From: CAZHWR01 sp964536085
GTDB lineage: Bacteria > Bacillota > Clostridia > Oscillospirales > Ruminococcaceae
DNA: 53,144 nt
Reading direction: 5' to 3'
Assembly: GCA_964536085.1 (NCBI GenBank)
Contig: CAZHWR010000008.1
Coordinates: forward strand, 1-53,144
The notes below the pieces were generated by a model, which was not told the DNA's origin, did no database searches, and worked only from the letters and a program-made list of their open reading frames with translations. Below, one piece after another: positions 15,394 to 23,976 of the stretch (positions within the stretch are counted from its first letter, which is position 1; the number at the start of each line of letters is the position of its first letter). A program made the position numbers and the translations under genes.

Positions 15394-16402
15394 CCTTTTA
15401 AAAACGCTTTGCGGATTAAACGGGATTTCAGGAAGAGAGCGCGCTGTCGCTCAGTTTATTAAATCGGAGCTTGACAAAACGGGTGTGAAATATGAAATTG
15501 ATAATCTAGGCAACGTCATCGCCGAGGTAAAGGGTAAGAAAACTCCCGATAAAAAGCTGATGATAAGCGCACATATGGACGAGGTCGGTTTTATCTGCAC
15601 CGATATTACCGACGACGGCTATTTAAGAATCGCTCCCGTCGGGGGAATAGACCCGCGTGTTGTGCCTGCGCGGCAGGTCACGGTGAACGGAGCAGTCGGA
15701 GTGATAGGAACAAAGGCTGTTCATATGCAGTCTGCCGAGGAACGGGGAAAAAGCATTAAATTCGACGATATGCTTGTTGATATCGGGGCGGATTCCAAGG
15801 AACAGGCGGAAAAAATTGCCGATTTGGGTGATGATATTTATTTCAAATCCGAATACTGCGAATACGGCGACGGTCAGATAACCGCCAAGGCGCTGGACGA
15901 CCGAATCGGCTGCGCGGTTTTGCTTATGCTTGCAAAGTCGGAGCCTGAGTACGATATGACTCTGCTTTTCTGCGTGCAGGAGGAGGTCGGACTGCGCGGT
16001 TCGGGAGCGGCAACGCAGAAAATAAATCCCGACTGCGCGATAGTGGTCGAAGCGACGACAGCGGCGGACATTCCCGATGTTCCCGCACACAAGCGGGTGT
16101 GCGCCCTCGGAGGCGGCGCAGTAGTCGGATTTATGGATAAATCGACGATTTATGACAAGCAGCTTTACGATTTGGCTTTTGCAACGGCAAAAGAAGAAAA
16201 TATTCCCTGCCAGACTAAAACTACGATAGCGGGCGGAAACGACGCGGGCGCTATACACAAATCGGCGGGAGGGGTTAAGACTATCGCCGTTTCCGCGCCG
16301 TCAAGGTATATTCATTCGCCGTCCTGCACGGTTAAAAAGTGCGACGTTGAAAGCGTATATAGGCTTGTTGAAAGGCTGGCTCGAAAAATTTGCGAATCAT
16401 GA
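15386..16402 (+). CDS. M42 family metallopeptidase (second of a tandem pair)
   Basis: 338 residues, more canonical than its upstream paralogue. It has ISAHMDEVGFI (metal-binding His and Asp), AKALDDRIGC, VQEEVGLRGSG (Glu pair for catalysis and metal), a VVEATTAADIPD segment, and SRYIHSPSC near the C-terminus. Ligand order and length fit M42 aminopeptidases. The ATG at 15386 lies inside the end of the preceding gene, with AAAGGAGGCG upstream, so the pair is probably coupled in translation and may form mixed or parallel oligomers. Peptide substrate not predictable. Confidence 0.88.
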   Translation: MFDLLKTLCGLNGISGRERAVAQFIKSELDKTGVKYEIDNLGNVIAEVKGKKTPDKKLMISAHMDEVGFICTDITDDGYLRIAPVGGIDPRVVPARQVTVNGAVGVIGTKAVHMQSAEERGKSIKFDDMLVDIGADSKEQAEKIADLGDDIYFKSEYCEYGDGQITAKALDDRIGCAVLLMLAKSEPEYDMTLLFCVQEEVGLRGSGAATQKINPDCAIVVEATTAADIPDVPAHKRVCALGGGAVVGFMDKSTIYDKQLYDLAFATAKEENIPCQTKTTIAGGNDAGAIHKSAGGVKTIAVSAPSRYIHSPSCTVKKCDVESVYRLVERLARKICES

Positions 16403-16417
16403 AAGGAAACAGGTTAA

Positions 16418-17692
16418 ATGACTGACAGCTTTTTTAATATAGATAAGCGTCTGCTTGAAATCGCGGATGCTGCACAGGAGAGCGTTAAAGAACATTTTAA
16501 TGCGATTGACGAAGCGGGCTTTTACAACGAAGCAAAGGTGCTGGCGGCTTTTAAAAACAACCGTGTCAGCGAATCGCATTTCAAGGGCAGTACCGGGTAC
16601 GGCTATGACGATTCGGGTCGCGAAACGCTCGACCGCGTTTACGCCGAAGTGTTCGGCGCCGAAGACGCTCTGGTGCGGCACAATTTTGTTTCGGGTACAC
16701 ATGCTCTTTCGGTGGCTCTGTTCGGAATATTGAGAACAGGCGATACGATGGTTTCTTTAACCGGAAAGCCTTATGACACTATGGAGGAGGTAATAGGGCT
16801 TCGCGGCGAGGGGAACGGCTCGTTAAAGGATTTCGGAGTAAATTATAAGCAAGCTGATTTGCTCGGCGACGGCACGGTGGATTTAAATGCGGTAAAAGAG
16901 CTTTCGCGCGGGGCAAAGGTCGCGTATATACAGCGTTCGCGCGGTTATTCGCTAAGACCGTCGCTCACGGTGGAAAAGATCGGTGAGATAATTTCAGCTG
17001 TGCGCGAGGTGAACAAAGACGCTGTTGTAATAGTCGATAACTGTTATGGAGAATTTGTCGAAAAAACCGAGCCGACGGCGGTCGGGGCTGATTTGATTAT
17101 AGGCTCGCTTATAAAAAATCCCGGCGGTGCGATAGCTGAAACCGGAGGATATATCGCGGGGGGAAAAGAGCTTATCGAGCTTTGCTCGTATCGGCTGACC
17201 TGCGTTGGAATGGGCAAAGAGGTAGGTTGTACGCTGAATCAGCTAAGACCGATGTTTATGGGGATTTTCTTGGCTCCGTCGGTCGTTGCGAATGCGCTCA
17301 AGACTTCGGTGTTCGCATGCTCGTTTTTTGAAAAGCTTGGATTTGAAGCGTTCCCGAAAAGCACGGAAAAAAGGACGGATATCATAGCGGCGCTCAGACT
17401 TGGTGACCGTGAGCGGCTGATATCGTTCTGCGAGGGTATCCAGTCCGGTTCGCCGGTGGATTCGTTCGCCTCGCCGGTACCGTGGGCGATGCCGGGGTAC
17501 GACAGCGACGTCATAATGGCGGCGGGAGCGTTTACAGGCGGGGCTTCGATAGAATTATCGGCGGACGCGCCGCTTAAAGAGCCGTACGCCGTGTGGCTTC
17601 AGGGCGGAATTACATACAACACGGGGAAAATAGGCGTATTGTCCGCCGCGCAGAGGATGCTCGATAAAGGTCAGATTTTACAATGGAAGTGA
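16418..17692 (+). CDS. Methionine gamma-lyase/aluminium-resistance family PLP protein
   Basis: 424 residues, family PF06838 (Bacillus YnbB type; Met_gamma_lyase_2). The family is a fold type I PLP enzyme of unsettled reaction. Recognisable blocks: NRVSESHFKGSTGYGYDDSG, VRHNFVSGTHALSVALFG, IIGSLIKNPGGAIAETGGYIAG containing the PLP-binding Lys, and LAPSVVANALKTSVFAC. It follows the second M42 peptidase by 15 bases. Its stop codon overlaps the first candidate ATG of the solute-binding lipoprotein (T-G-A-T-G at 17690-17694), implying coupling. Confidence 0.85.
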   Translation: MTDSFFNIDKRLLEIADAAQESVKEHFNAIDEAGFYNEAKVLAAFKNNRVSESHFKGSTGYGYDDSGRETLDRVYAEVFGAEDALVRHNFVSGTHALSVALFGILRTGDTMVSLTGKPYDTMEEVIGLRGEGNGSLKDFGVNYKQADLLGDGTVDLNAVKELSRGAKVAYIQRSRGYSLRPSLTVEKIGEIISAVREVNKDAVVIVDNCYGEFVEKTEPTAVGADLIIGSLIKNPGGAIAETGGYIAGGKELIELCSYRLTCVGMGKEVGCTLNQLRPMFMGIFLAPSVVANALKTSVFACSFFEKLGFEAFPKSTEKRTDIIAALRLGDRERLISFCEGIQSGSPVDSFASPVPWAMPGYDSDVIMAAGAFTGGASIELSADAPLKEPYAVWLQGGITYNTGKIGVLSAAQRMLDKGQILQWK

Positions 17693-19272
17693 TGTTGGTG
17701 CGCATGAAAAAAATCGCCGCGTTTTTGCTGGCAATTGCTTTGACCGTGCCTTTGGCGGCGTGTTCGGGAAAAGAAAGCAATCAAATATTAAAGTACGATA
17801 TAAGCGCCGATCCGGTCAATTTAGATCCTCAGCTCGTCAATGATTACGCTTCTTCGCTGGTAGTTTTCAATATGATGGAAGGACTTTTGAGGATAAATTC
17901 AGAAGGAAAGCTTACAGAAGGAGTAGCAAAGGATTACGACGTTTCGGAGGACGGACTTGAATATACGTTTTACCTGAGAGAGGACGCGTTGTGGGAAAAC
18001 GGAGACAGCGTTACCGCAAATGATTTTGTATTTGCGTTCAAGCGCCTGTTTGATCCGCAGACGAGCTCTCCAACAGCGAAAAACTATTATTGCATAAAAA
18101 ATTCAAAAGCGGTTTACAAGGGCAAAAAGACCTCCGATACTCTGGGAGTCGCCGCACTGAGCACGTTTGTTTTAAAAATAACGCTTAGCTACAGCAATCC
18201 GATGTTTTTGCAGCTTTTGACAGATCCTGCGGCGATGCCCTGCAACGAAGCCTTTTTTCACGAGACAAAGGGCAAATACGGCTTGGACGCGGACAAAACG
18301 CTCGCAAACGGTCCGTTTGTTTTAAACGGTTGGTCGCACGACGACTATCTTTCCCTGCGCCGCAATACTAAATATGTTTCGGCTAGGGAGGTGATCCCCG
18401 CCGGAGTGAGCTTTATTGTTGAAACCGAAAATTCACAGTACCGTTTTACGACCGAGCGGACCGACGCGTTTATTTTTGAAAGCGCCGATGATTCAGTATT
18501 GAAAAAATATGATATAACAAAGTATGAAAATACCGTTTGGGGGATTGCGGTTAATCTGAAAAAAAGACCTTTTAATAACGAAAATATCACAAAGGCGCTG
18601 GCGGCAAGCTTCGACCGTTCGGCATTTTCCGAAAGCCTGCCGGACAGCTACCGGGTGACCGACGCCATAGTTCCCGGAAGTATAACCATGCTGGATAAAT
18701 CATACAGAGACTACGCTTCGGGTATAATCACTTCACTGTATAATTTAAAAAATGCAAAAAAGCTGTATAAAAAGGGCAAAAAACAAACGTCCGGTCTTAA
18801 CAGCGTAACGCTGATTGCCTCCGAGGGTACGATACACGCGGATATGTTTGCGTATGCTTCGCAGATTTGGCAAAAGGAACTGTCGTTTTATGTCAAGGTT
18901 GAAACGCTCGAAGAGGATGAATATCAAAGTGCGCTCGAGAGCGGAGACTACGATTTAGCGATAGTTGCGATTTCGGCGGACTACAATTCGCCCGAGGCTA
19001 TTTTGGCGCAGTTCACAAAGGGCGCCGACGGTAATATATTCGGTTACAGCTCGAATAAATACGATAAGCTTTTAGACGCGGCTCAGCGCGCGGACGGCAT
19101 CGTGCGCGCTGCTGAATATTATGTCACCGCGGAAAAACTTGTTTTAAGTGACGGCGCTTTTATACCGATGTATTATCAAACCGGGTATTTTGCAGTTCAG
19201 AAAAACGTGAGCGATATAGCATATTATCCGGCCAATGCAATGATAGATTTTGCCGGGGCGAGAAAAAAGTAG
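17692..19272 (+). CDS. Oligopeptide-binding lipoprotein (SBP_bac_5/OppA family)
   Basis: About 526 residues. Extracellular solute-binding protein for peptides. After M-K-K a hydrophobic stretch ends in the lipobox L-A-A-C, then the family motifs ISADPVNLDPQLVNDYASS, VTANDFVFAFKRLFDP and DPAAMPCNEAFF. The start could be ATG 17692, overlapping the previous stop, or ATG 17704 (M-K-K-I-A-A-F); neither has a strong ribosome binding site, so coupling to the upstream gene is likely. No permease or ATPase genes are nearby, so it must work with a transporter encoded elsewhere. Its linkage to two peptidases suggests peptide scavenging. Confidence 0.85.
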   Translation: MLVRMKKIAAFLLAIALTVPLAACSGKESNQILKYDISADPVNLDPQLVNDYASSLVVFNMMEGLLRINSEGKLTEGVAKDYDVSEDGLEYTFYLREDALWENGDSVTANDFVFAFKRLFDPQTSSPTAKNYYCIKNSKAVYKGKKTSDTLGVAALSTFVLKITLSYSNPMFLQLLTDPAAMPCNEAFFHETKGKYGLDADKTLANGPFVLNGWSHDDYLSLRRNTKYVSAREVIPAGVSFIVETENSQYRFTTERTDAFIFESADDSVLKKYDITKYENTVWGIAVNLKKRPFNNENITKALAASFDRSAFSESLPDSYRVTDAIVPGSITMLDKSYRDYASGIITSLYNLKNAKKLYKKGKKQTSGLNSVTLIASEGTIHADMFAYASQIWQKELSFYVKVETLEEDEYQSALESGDYDLAIVAISADYNSPEAILAQFTKGADGNIFGYSSNKYDKLLDAAQRADGIVRAAEYYVTAEKLVLSDGAFIPMYYQTGYFAVQKNVSDIAYYPANAMIDFAGARKK

Positions 19273-19378
19273 TCGACGGTTTGTTTTCATGGATTTGATT
19301 TTTTTACTGCAAAGTCATGAGTCAAATATGCGAAAGCGCAGGGATTTACAGATAAATCATTGTTCCCGCAAAAAATAC

Positions 19379-19407
19379 TTGCATTCTGTGAAAGCTTGTG
19401 ATAAAAT
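19379..19407 (+). promoter_or_regulatory. rpsB promoter
   Basis: TTGCAT (19379-19384), 17-base spacer, TAAAAT (19402-19407). Confidence 0.7.
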
Positions 19408-19413
19408 ATTATG

Positions 19414-19520
19414 GCAATACGCACGCGGGCGTTGCCTACGCTTGGTGCCGGGATATATTCTCGGTTGCGGACAGCTTTACGGCCGCGGAGGAAATCAACC
19501 AAAAACAGGAGGTAGCTGCA
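19414..19520 (+). promoter_or_regulatory. Structured 5' leader of rpsB
   Basis: About 105 bases between the promoter and rpsB can form three stems: GCAA..TTGC plus CGC/GCG (19414-19435), CCGGGA/TCTCGG (19448-19464) and GCGG/CCGC (19467-19486), then the AGGAGG site. Ribosomal-protein genes are often controlled by the protein binding its own leader. That is an inference here; I do not recognise a named family. Confidence 0.4.
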
Positions 19521-20273
19521 ATGGCAGTAGTATCAATGAAACAGCTTCTTGAAGCGGGAGTTCATTTCGGACACCAGACAAGAAGATGGAACCCGAAGAT
19601 GGCGAAGTACATCTTCACTGAAAGAAACGGAATCTACATCATCGACCTGCAAAAAACGGTTAGAAAGCTGGAAGAAGCTTATAACTTTGTTCGCTCGGTT
19701 GTTGAAAACGGCGAATCGATTCTTTTTGTGGGAACCAAAAAGCAGGCGGCTGAATCGGTCAAGGAAGAAGCTCAGCGCTGCGGTATGCATTATGTTAACG
19801 CGCGTTGGCTCGGCGGTATGATGACCAACTTCAAGACTATCCGTCAGAGAATCAACCGTTTGGCTCAGCTTCGCAAAATGGAAGAGGACGGTACGTTCAA
19901 TCTTCTTCCTAAAAAAGAAGTAACAAAATTAAATCTTGAAATAGAAAAGCTCGAAAAATTCCTCGGCGGTATCAAGAACATGGATAAGCTCCCCGGAGCG
20001 CTGTTTGTTGTTGATCCGCGCAAGGAAAGAATCGCAGTTTCCGAAGCAAAAAACCTCGGTATCCCGATTGTCGCCATTGTTGATACAAACTGCGACCCGG
20101 ACGAAATCGACTATGTTATCCCCGGAAACGACGACGCTATCAGAGCGGTTAAGCTTATAGCCGGAGCTATGGCCTCCGCTGTTTTGGAAGCGAAGCAGGG
20201 CGAGCAAGACGCTGAAGAGACTTCTGAAGCCGAAGCTCCCGAAGCTGAAGCTTCCGAGGAAACTGAAGAATAA
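19521..20273 (+). CDS. rpsB: 30S ribosomal protein S2
   Basis: 250 residues. Begins with the near-invariant M-A-V-V-S-M-K-Q-L-L-E-A-G-V-H-F-G-H-Q, then RRWNPKMAKYIFTERNGIYI and the GTKKQAAE and RWLGGMMTNF blocks. The ATG at 19521 follows AGGAGGT; in-frame codons further upstream fall in the leader. The C-terminal tail is unusually acidic, with Glu/Ala repeats (last 25 residues). tsf follows after a terminator-like hairpin, the classic rpsB-tsf order. Confidence 0.97.
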   Translation: MAVVSMKQLLEAGVHFGHQTRRWNPKMAKYIFTERNGIYIIDLQKTVRKLEEAYNFVRSVVENGESILFVGTKKQAAESVKEEAQRCGMHYVNARWLGGMMTNFKTIRQRINRLAQLRKMEEDGTFNLLPKKEVTKLNLEIEKLEKFLGGIKNMDKLPGALFVVDPRKERIAVSEAKNLGIPIVAIVDTNCDPDEIDYVIPGNDDAIRAVKLIAGAMASAVLEAKQGEQDAEETSEAEAPEAEASEETEE

Positions 20274-20285
20274 TTTAAGATTTAT

Positions 20286-20315
20286 AAAACCCCATAGTGC
20301 TTATTATGGGGTTTT
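20286..20315 (+). terminator. rpsB-tsf intercistronic terminator
   Basis: AAACCCCATA and TATGGGGTTTT flank a short loop. It may act as an attenuator giving more S2 mRNA than EF-Ts mRNA, since no separate tsf promoter with good spacing is visible. Confidence 0.75.
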
Positions 20316-20352
20316 GACTTAACAAAACATTATAATATTTGGAGGAATAAAA

Positions 20353-21264
20353 ATGGCTGCATTTACAGCAAAAGACGTTCAGGAGCTTCGCGCAAGAACC
20401 TCCTGCGGTATGATGGATTGCAAAAACGCTTTGACTGACGCCGACGGCGACATGGACAAGGCTATTGAACTGCTCCGCGAAAAAGGTTTGGCGGCGGCTA
20501 CGAAAAAGGCGGGCAGAATTGCCGCCGAAGGTTTGGTCGTTGCAAAGGTAGAGGGAAATATCGGAGTAGTTGTAGAGGTCAACTCTGAGACTGATTTTGT
20601 TGCAAAGAACGAAACATTCGTTGAGTTTGCAAATAAGATTGCCGATATTATCATCAAGGACGCGCCTGCTGACGTAGACGCTCTTATGAAATGCAGTGCG
20701 GGAGATATGACTGTTGAAGAGCTCCTGCGCGACAAGATTCTCACTATCGGCGAGAATATCAAAATCCGCCGTTTTGCAAGGACCGAGGGCGCTGCGGCGG
20801 CTTATGTTCACGGTGGCGGAAGAATCGGCGTTTTGGTAACATACGATACCGATATTGCAGACAAAGATGAAGTTAAGGCATGCGGCAAGAGCGTTGCGAT
20901 GCAGGTCGCCGCTATGAATCCGCTTTATCTTAACGAAGCGTCTGTCCCCGCAGAGGCGACCGACAAGGAAAAAGAAATCATCATGGCTCAGATTCAGAAC
21001 GATGAAAAGTCCAAGAATAAGCCTGCGCAGGTTATCGAAAAGATGGTCGGCGGTAAAATTAAAAAGTATTACAAGGAAGTTTGCCTTGTAGATCAGGCGT
21101 TTATTATGGATTCCAATATTTCCGTTGGTCAGTATGTTGCCGATGCGGCAAAACAGGCGGGCGGTAAAATTGAACTGACTTCTTTTGTCCGCTTTGAAAG
21201 AGGAGAAGGACTTGAGAAAAAGTCCGACAATTTTGCAGACGAAGTTGCGTCTATGATAAAATAA
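20353..21264 (+). CDS. tsf: Translation elongation factor Ts
   Basis: 303 residues. Nucleotide exchange factor for EF-Tu. The N-terminal UBA-like domain (KDVQELRARTSCGMMDCKNAL) and the EF-Tu contact TDFVAKNE are intact; the core domains follow, ending QAGGKIELTSFVRFERGEG. Length is normal. TGGAGGA precedes the ATG. It is bracketed by hairpins at 20286 and 21280. Confidence 0.97.
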   Translation: MAAFTAKDVQELRARTSCGMMDCKNALTDADGDMDKAIELLREKGLAAATKKAGRIAAEGLVVAKVEGNIGVVVEVNSETDFVAKNETFVEFANKIADIIIKDAPADVDALMKCSAGDMTVEELLRDKILTIGENIKIRRFARTEGAAAAYVHGGGRIGVLVTYDTDIADKDEVKACGKSVAMQVAAMNPLYLNEASVPAEATDKEKEIIMAQIQNDEKSKNKPAQVIEKMVGGKIKKYYKEVCLVDQAFIMDSNISVGQYVADAAKQAGGKIELTSFVRFERGEGLEKKSDNFADEVASMIK

Positions 21265-21279
21265 AATGGTTTTATAGTA

Positions 21280-21312
21280 AAAACAGCGCCGATTTTTCGG
21301 CGCTGTTTTAAT
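21280..21312 (+). terminator. tsf terminator
   Basis: A perfect 13-bp stem, AAAACAGCGCCGA/TCGGCGCTGTTTT, with a T4 loop. Confidence 0.9.
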
Positions 21313-21486
21313 TATTATGTTGAACTTTGCTTCTTCACTATAATAAAAGATTTGATGCGGGAAGCGCTTCTCAGACTAATAATTTAACGACTTTAAAGCT
21401 TAAATTTGTGAAAGAGCAAAAGCGTACATATAAATCAAAATATAGGTGTACGCAAATGTTTTTGTTCAGTGCTTACGAATCTTCTT

Positions 21487-21521
21487 TAAAACAAAAATTC
21501 CGTCCGTTTTTAACGGGCGGA
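21487..21521 (-). terminator. Terminator of the XRE regulator gene
   Basis: TCCGTCCGTT and AACGGGCGGA pair with one G-U. On the minus strand the stem is followed by a T-rich run, placing it about 40 bases after the regulator's stop. Confidence 0.7.
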
Positions 21522-21558
21522 TATATTTTGTGGATATACTTTTTTAATAAAAATAGGC

Positions 21559-22248
21559 TTAATCGTCTTTAATATTATTTTCGCAGTTTTGTATCAGGTT
21601 GACAAGACTGGTTGCAAACAGCGGATAATCGGAGTTTAGCTGTTCACCGGAAATACTGAGGGAATCGGAATCCACTTCGCCGTTTTGCGCGGAGTTTTCG
21701 CTTGATACAATGCTCGCCGCATTTGCTTCATTCAATATCATTTTAGCTCCCGCTTTTGCGTTTGCTAACGATTTCGGAACAGTGAAAAAGCTTTCCTGAT
21801 TTTTGGGGTTTGCCGAAAATACTATTCTGAACGCGCGATAGACCGACAGCATCAAAAATGATGAGATTTCGGTTATCAGGTTTTTATTTTTGGATTTTGC
21901 GAGCAAATCAAAAATTATGTTGAGGGAATTGCTTATCAGCTTTTTGTTAAGCGTGGGAAGTATACTGCCATTAAAAACGTTTTCTTTTCCCGCGGAATCA
22001 GGTTCGGGAATCTCTTCCACCGCTATGGTGGCGCCGTTCCTGTCGGGCGAGCGACCGAGAAGATAATCGCATGAAACGTTGTAATAATCCGCGGCTTTAA
22101 CAACAAAGTCAAGTCCGCATTCTCTTATTCCCTTTTCGTAGTGGGAAAGCAGTGCCTGTGATATGTTGAGATCATTGGCGACCTGTTTCTGGCTTATGCC
22201 GTTTTCTTTTCTCAGCAGAGCCAAAATGCGCGGAAAATCAGCGTTCAA
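21559..22248 (-). CDS. XRE-family transcriptional regulator
   Basis: 229 residues. An N-terminal helix-turn-helix of the HTH_3/XRE type occupies about residues 8-64 (ILALLRKENGISQKQVAND, SQALLSHYEKGIRE, VVKAADYYNVSCDYLLG). The remaining 165 residues match no domain I recognise and are mostly helical with a Ser-rich patch. It starts at TTG 22248, preceded by GGAGGTGATCC, an almost perfect anti-Shine-Dalgarno match. It is transcribed away from the phosphatase gene; the shared 240-base gap is where autoregulation could act. Target genes unknown. Confidence 0.85.
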   Translation of the reverse strand: MNADFPRILALLRKENGISQKQVANDLNISQALLSHYEKGIRECGLDFVVKAADYYNVSCDYLLGRSPDRNGATIAVEEIPEPDSAGKENVFNGSILPTLNKKLISNSLNIIFDLLAKSKNKNLITEISSFLMLSVYRAFRIVFSANPKNQESFFTVPKSLANAKAGAKMILNEANAASIVSSENSAQNGEVDSDSLSISGEQLNSDYPLFATSLVNLIQNCENNIKDD

Positions 22249-22489
22249 AGGATCACCTCCAAAATTAACGTATGGTTGAATTATATTATAATTGTTACTA
22301 TTTGTAAAGTTGATAGAGTAAAAAAACAGAAAAAATTGTCGAGAAAAAACTTTTCAAGATTTGTACAACTTGCTATAATGCGGCATATATGGTATTTTAT
22401 TATTAAAATAGCCACAGTATATCGCAGTTAAAAAATCGTCAAGATTTCAGCGTTGATTATATATTATGAAAAGAAAGGGCATCAGCATT

Positions 22490-23173
22490 ATGAAAAACTA
22501 TACGCTTCATATTATAAAGCACGGACTCACAAACGGCAACGAGCAGGGAAAATACATTGGCAAGACCGACGAGCCTTTAAGCGAAAGGGGAGTTTTGGAG
22601 CTTGAAGACCTTTGCGAGGAGCTGCGTTATCCGCAGGTTCAAATCGTTTATTCAAGTCCGCTTGTACGTTGCCTTCAGACGGCTGAGATAATTTATCCTA
22701 ATACTTTTATAAAAACAGTGAATGATATTAGAGAATACGATTTCGGGATTTTTGAAAACAAATCCATGGAGGAATTAAAGAATGATCCTGAGTTTAAAAA
22801 GTGGGCAGGCAACGCCATGCTCGGCGCGCCGAAGGGCGGAGAGAACAAGGCGGATTTTGACGCGCGCATAAATTCCGGACTTCAGAGCATCATATCCGAT
22901 ATGATGAGTTCGAGAATCACATCGGCGGCTGTAGTGACCCACGGGGGAGTTATAATGTCGTGGCTGGCAAAATACGGGATTCCGCAGAAGGAGCCGATGT
23001 ATTGGGCGTCTAAAAGCGGCTGCGGCTTTACTGTAACTACCTCCTCGTATCTTTGGGGCTCGGGCGGAGCGTTCGAGATTATGGACAGAATCCCTGTCGA
23101 TTTTTCACAGTCGGCGCAGAGGGCAGACTATAATATGTTTGATATAGACGGTGAGGAAAGTGAAGATATTTGA
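22490..23173 (+). CDS. Histidine phosphatase superfamily protein
   Basis: 227 residues, phosphoglycerate-mutase-like phosphatase. The catalytic motif near the N-terminus, normally R-H-G, reads K-H-G (I-I-K-H-G-L-T-N-G-N). The rest of the active site looks intact: VYSSPLVRCLQTAE with the second Arg, the Glu in REYDFGIFENKS, and the second His in VVTHGGVI. The ATG at 22490 is preferred over 22466 because GAAAGGGC lies upstream and the protein then matches the family start. Metabolite or protein substrate unknown. The following gene overlaps its stop by 4 bases. Confidence 0.85.
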   Translation: MKNYTLHIIKHGLTNGNEQGKYIGKTDEPLSERGVLELEDLCEELRYPQVQIVYSSPLVRCLQTAEIIYPNTFIKTVNDIREYDFGIFENKSMEELKNDPEFKKWAGNAMLGAPKGGENKADFDARINSGLQSIISDMMSSRITSAAVVTHGGVIMSWLAKYGIPQKEPMYWASKSGCGFTVTTSSYLWGSGGAFEIMDRIPVDFSQSAQRADYNMFDIDGEESEDI

Positions 23174-23973
23174 TAAATAACCGCAGATATACAAGAAAGC
23201 AATGCAAAAAAGCCGCAAAAAAAGCGCTGATACGCTGTAAAAGTAGCGCGGCGGCGGGATTGTCCGCCGCCGCCGCAGTTTTTATATTGTCATGGCTTTT
23301 TAAAAAAGCGGCTTTGGATATTTTGCCGTCTCCCGCTTTAAAGCTTGCGGCGGTTTGTGTATCCGCGGTGTTTAAATACTGCATGACTGTGCCGATTTTT
23401 TTCGGATTCAGTCGATTGATATGTCTTTCTGCGTCGGGAAAGGACATAAACGGCGGTGCTTTCTATTATTTTGAGAAAGCGGGCAGATATTTTAAGCTTT
23501 TGGCAATCAATACGCTTACTGTTATCAAAACGGCGTTTATTTTTCTTATACCGACGGCTTTGACGGCGGGCGGAATATTTGTTTGCACATATTTCGATTT
23601 ATTTGACATTTACACCCTGTTTTTGCTATTTTTAATAATGGTATCTGTTGTCATAACCTTACAATTGAGCATTTACATGAGCGCAAGATATTTTCTGTGC
23701 GCATATATTTTTATACAGTGCGAAGAACTTTCAATAAGAAAAATATTCAGGTTTTCCGCAAAAAAGATGAGCGATAAAAAATCGGAGATATTCACGGTGT
23801 TTTATTCAATGTTCGGATTATATATCATCTGCATTTTGCTGCTTCCGATAATATTTGTCCTTCCATATACGGTTGCAGTTTTTGCAGTTTATGGTACAAT
23901 GTATTTAAAACAGCTTGAAATCAAGGCGGTCAAAACCGATACTATAACGTTTAATACCGGGGAGAAAGCATAA
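23170..23973 (+). CDS. Multi-pass membrane protein of unknown function
   Basis: 267 residues with a basic N-terminus (R-R-Y-T-R-K-Q-C-K-K) and about five to six hydrophobic helices. The segment with F-R-F-S-A-K-K-M near the last third is faintly like DUF975-type integral membrane proteins, but I would not assign the family. It starts at TTG 23170, overlapping the phosphatase stop (T-T-G-A), and ends 3 bases before proB, so it is co-transcribed with the proline genes. Confidence 0.7.
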   Translation: MINNRRYTRKQCKKAAKKALIRCKSSAAAGLSAAAAVFILSWLFKKAALDILPSPALKLAAVCVSAVFKYCMTVPIFFGFSRLICLSASGKDINGGAFYYFEKAGRYFKLLAINTLTVIKTAFIFLIPTALTAGGIFVCTYFDLFDIYTLFLLFLIMVSVVITLQLSIYMSARYFLCAYIFIQCEELSIRKIFRFSAKKMSDKKSEIFTVFYSMFGLYIICILLLPIIFVLPYTVAVFAVYGTMYLKQLEIKAVKTDTITFNTGEKA

Positions 23974-23976
23974 AAA

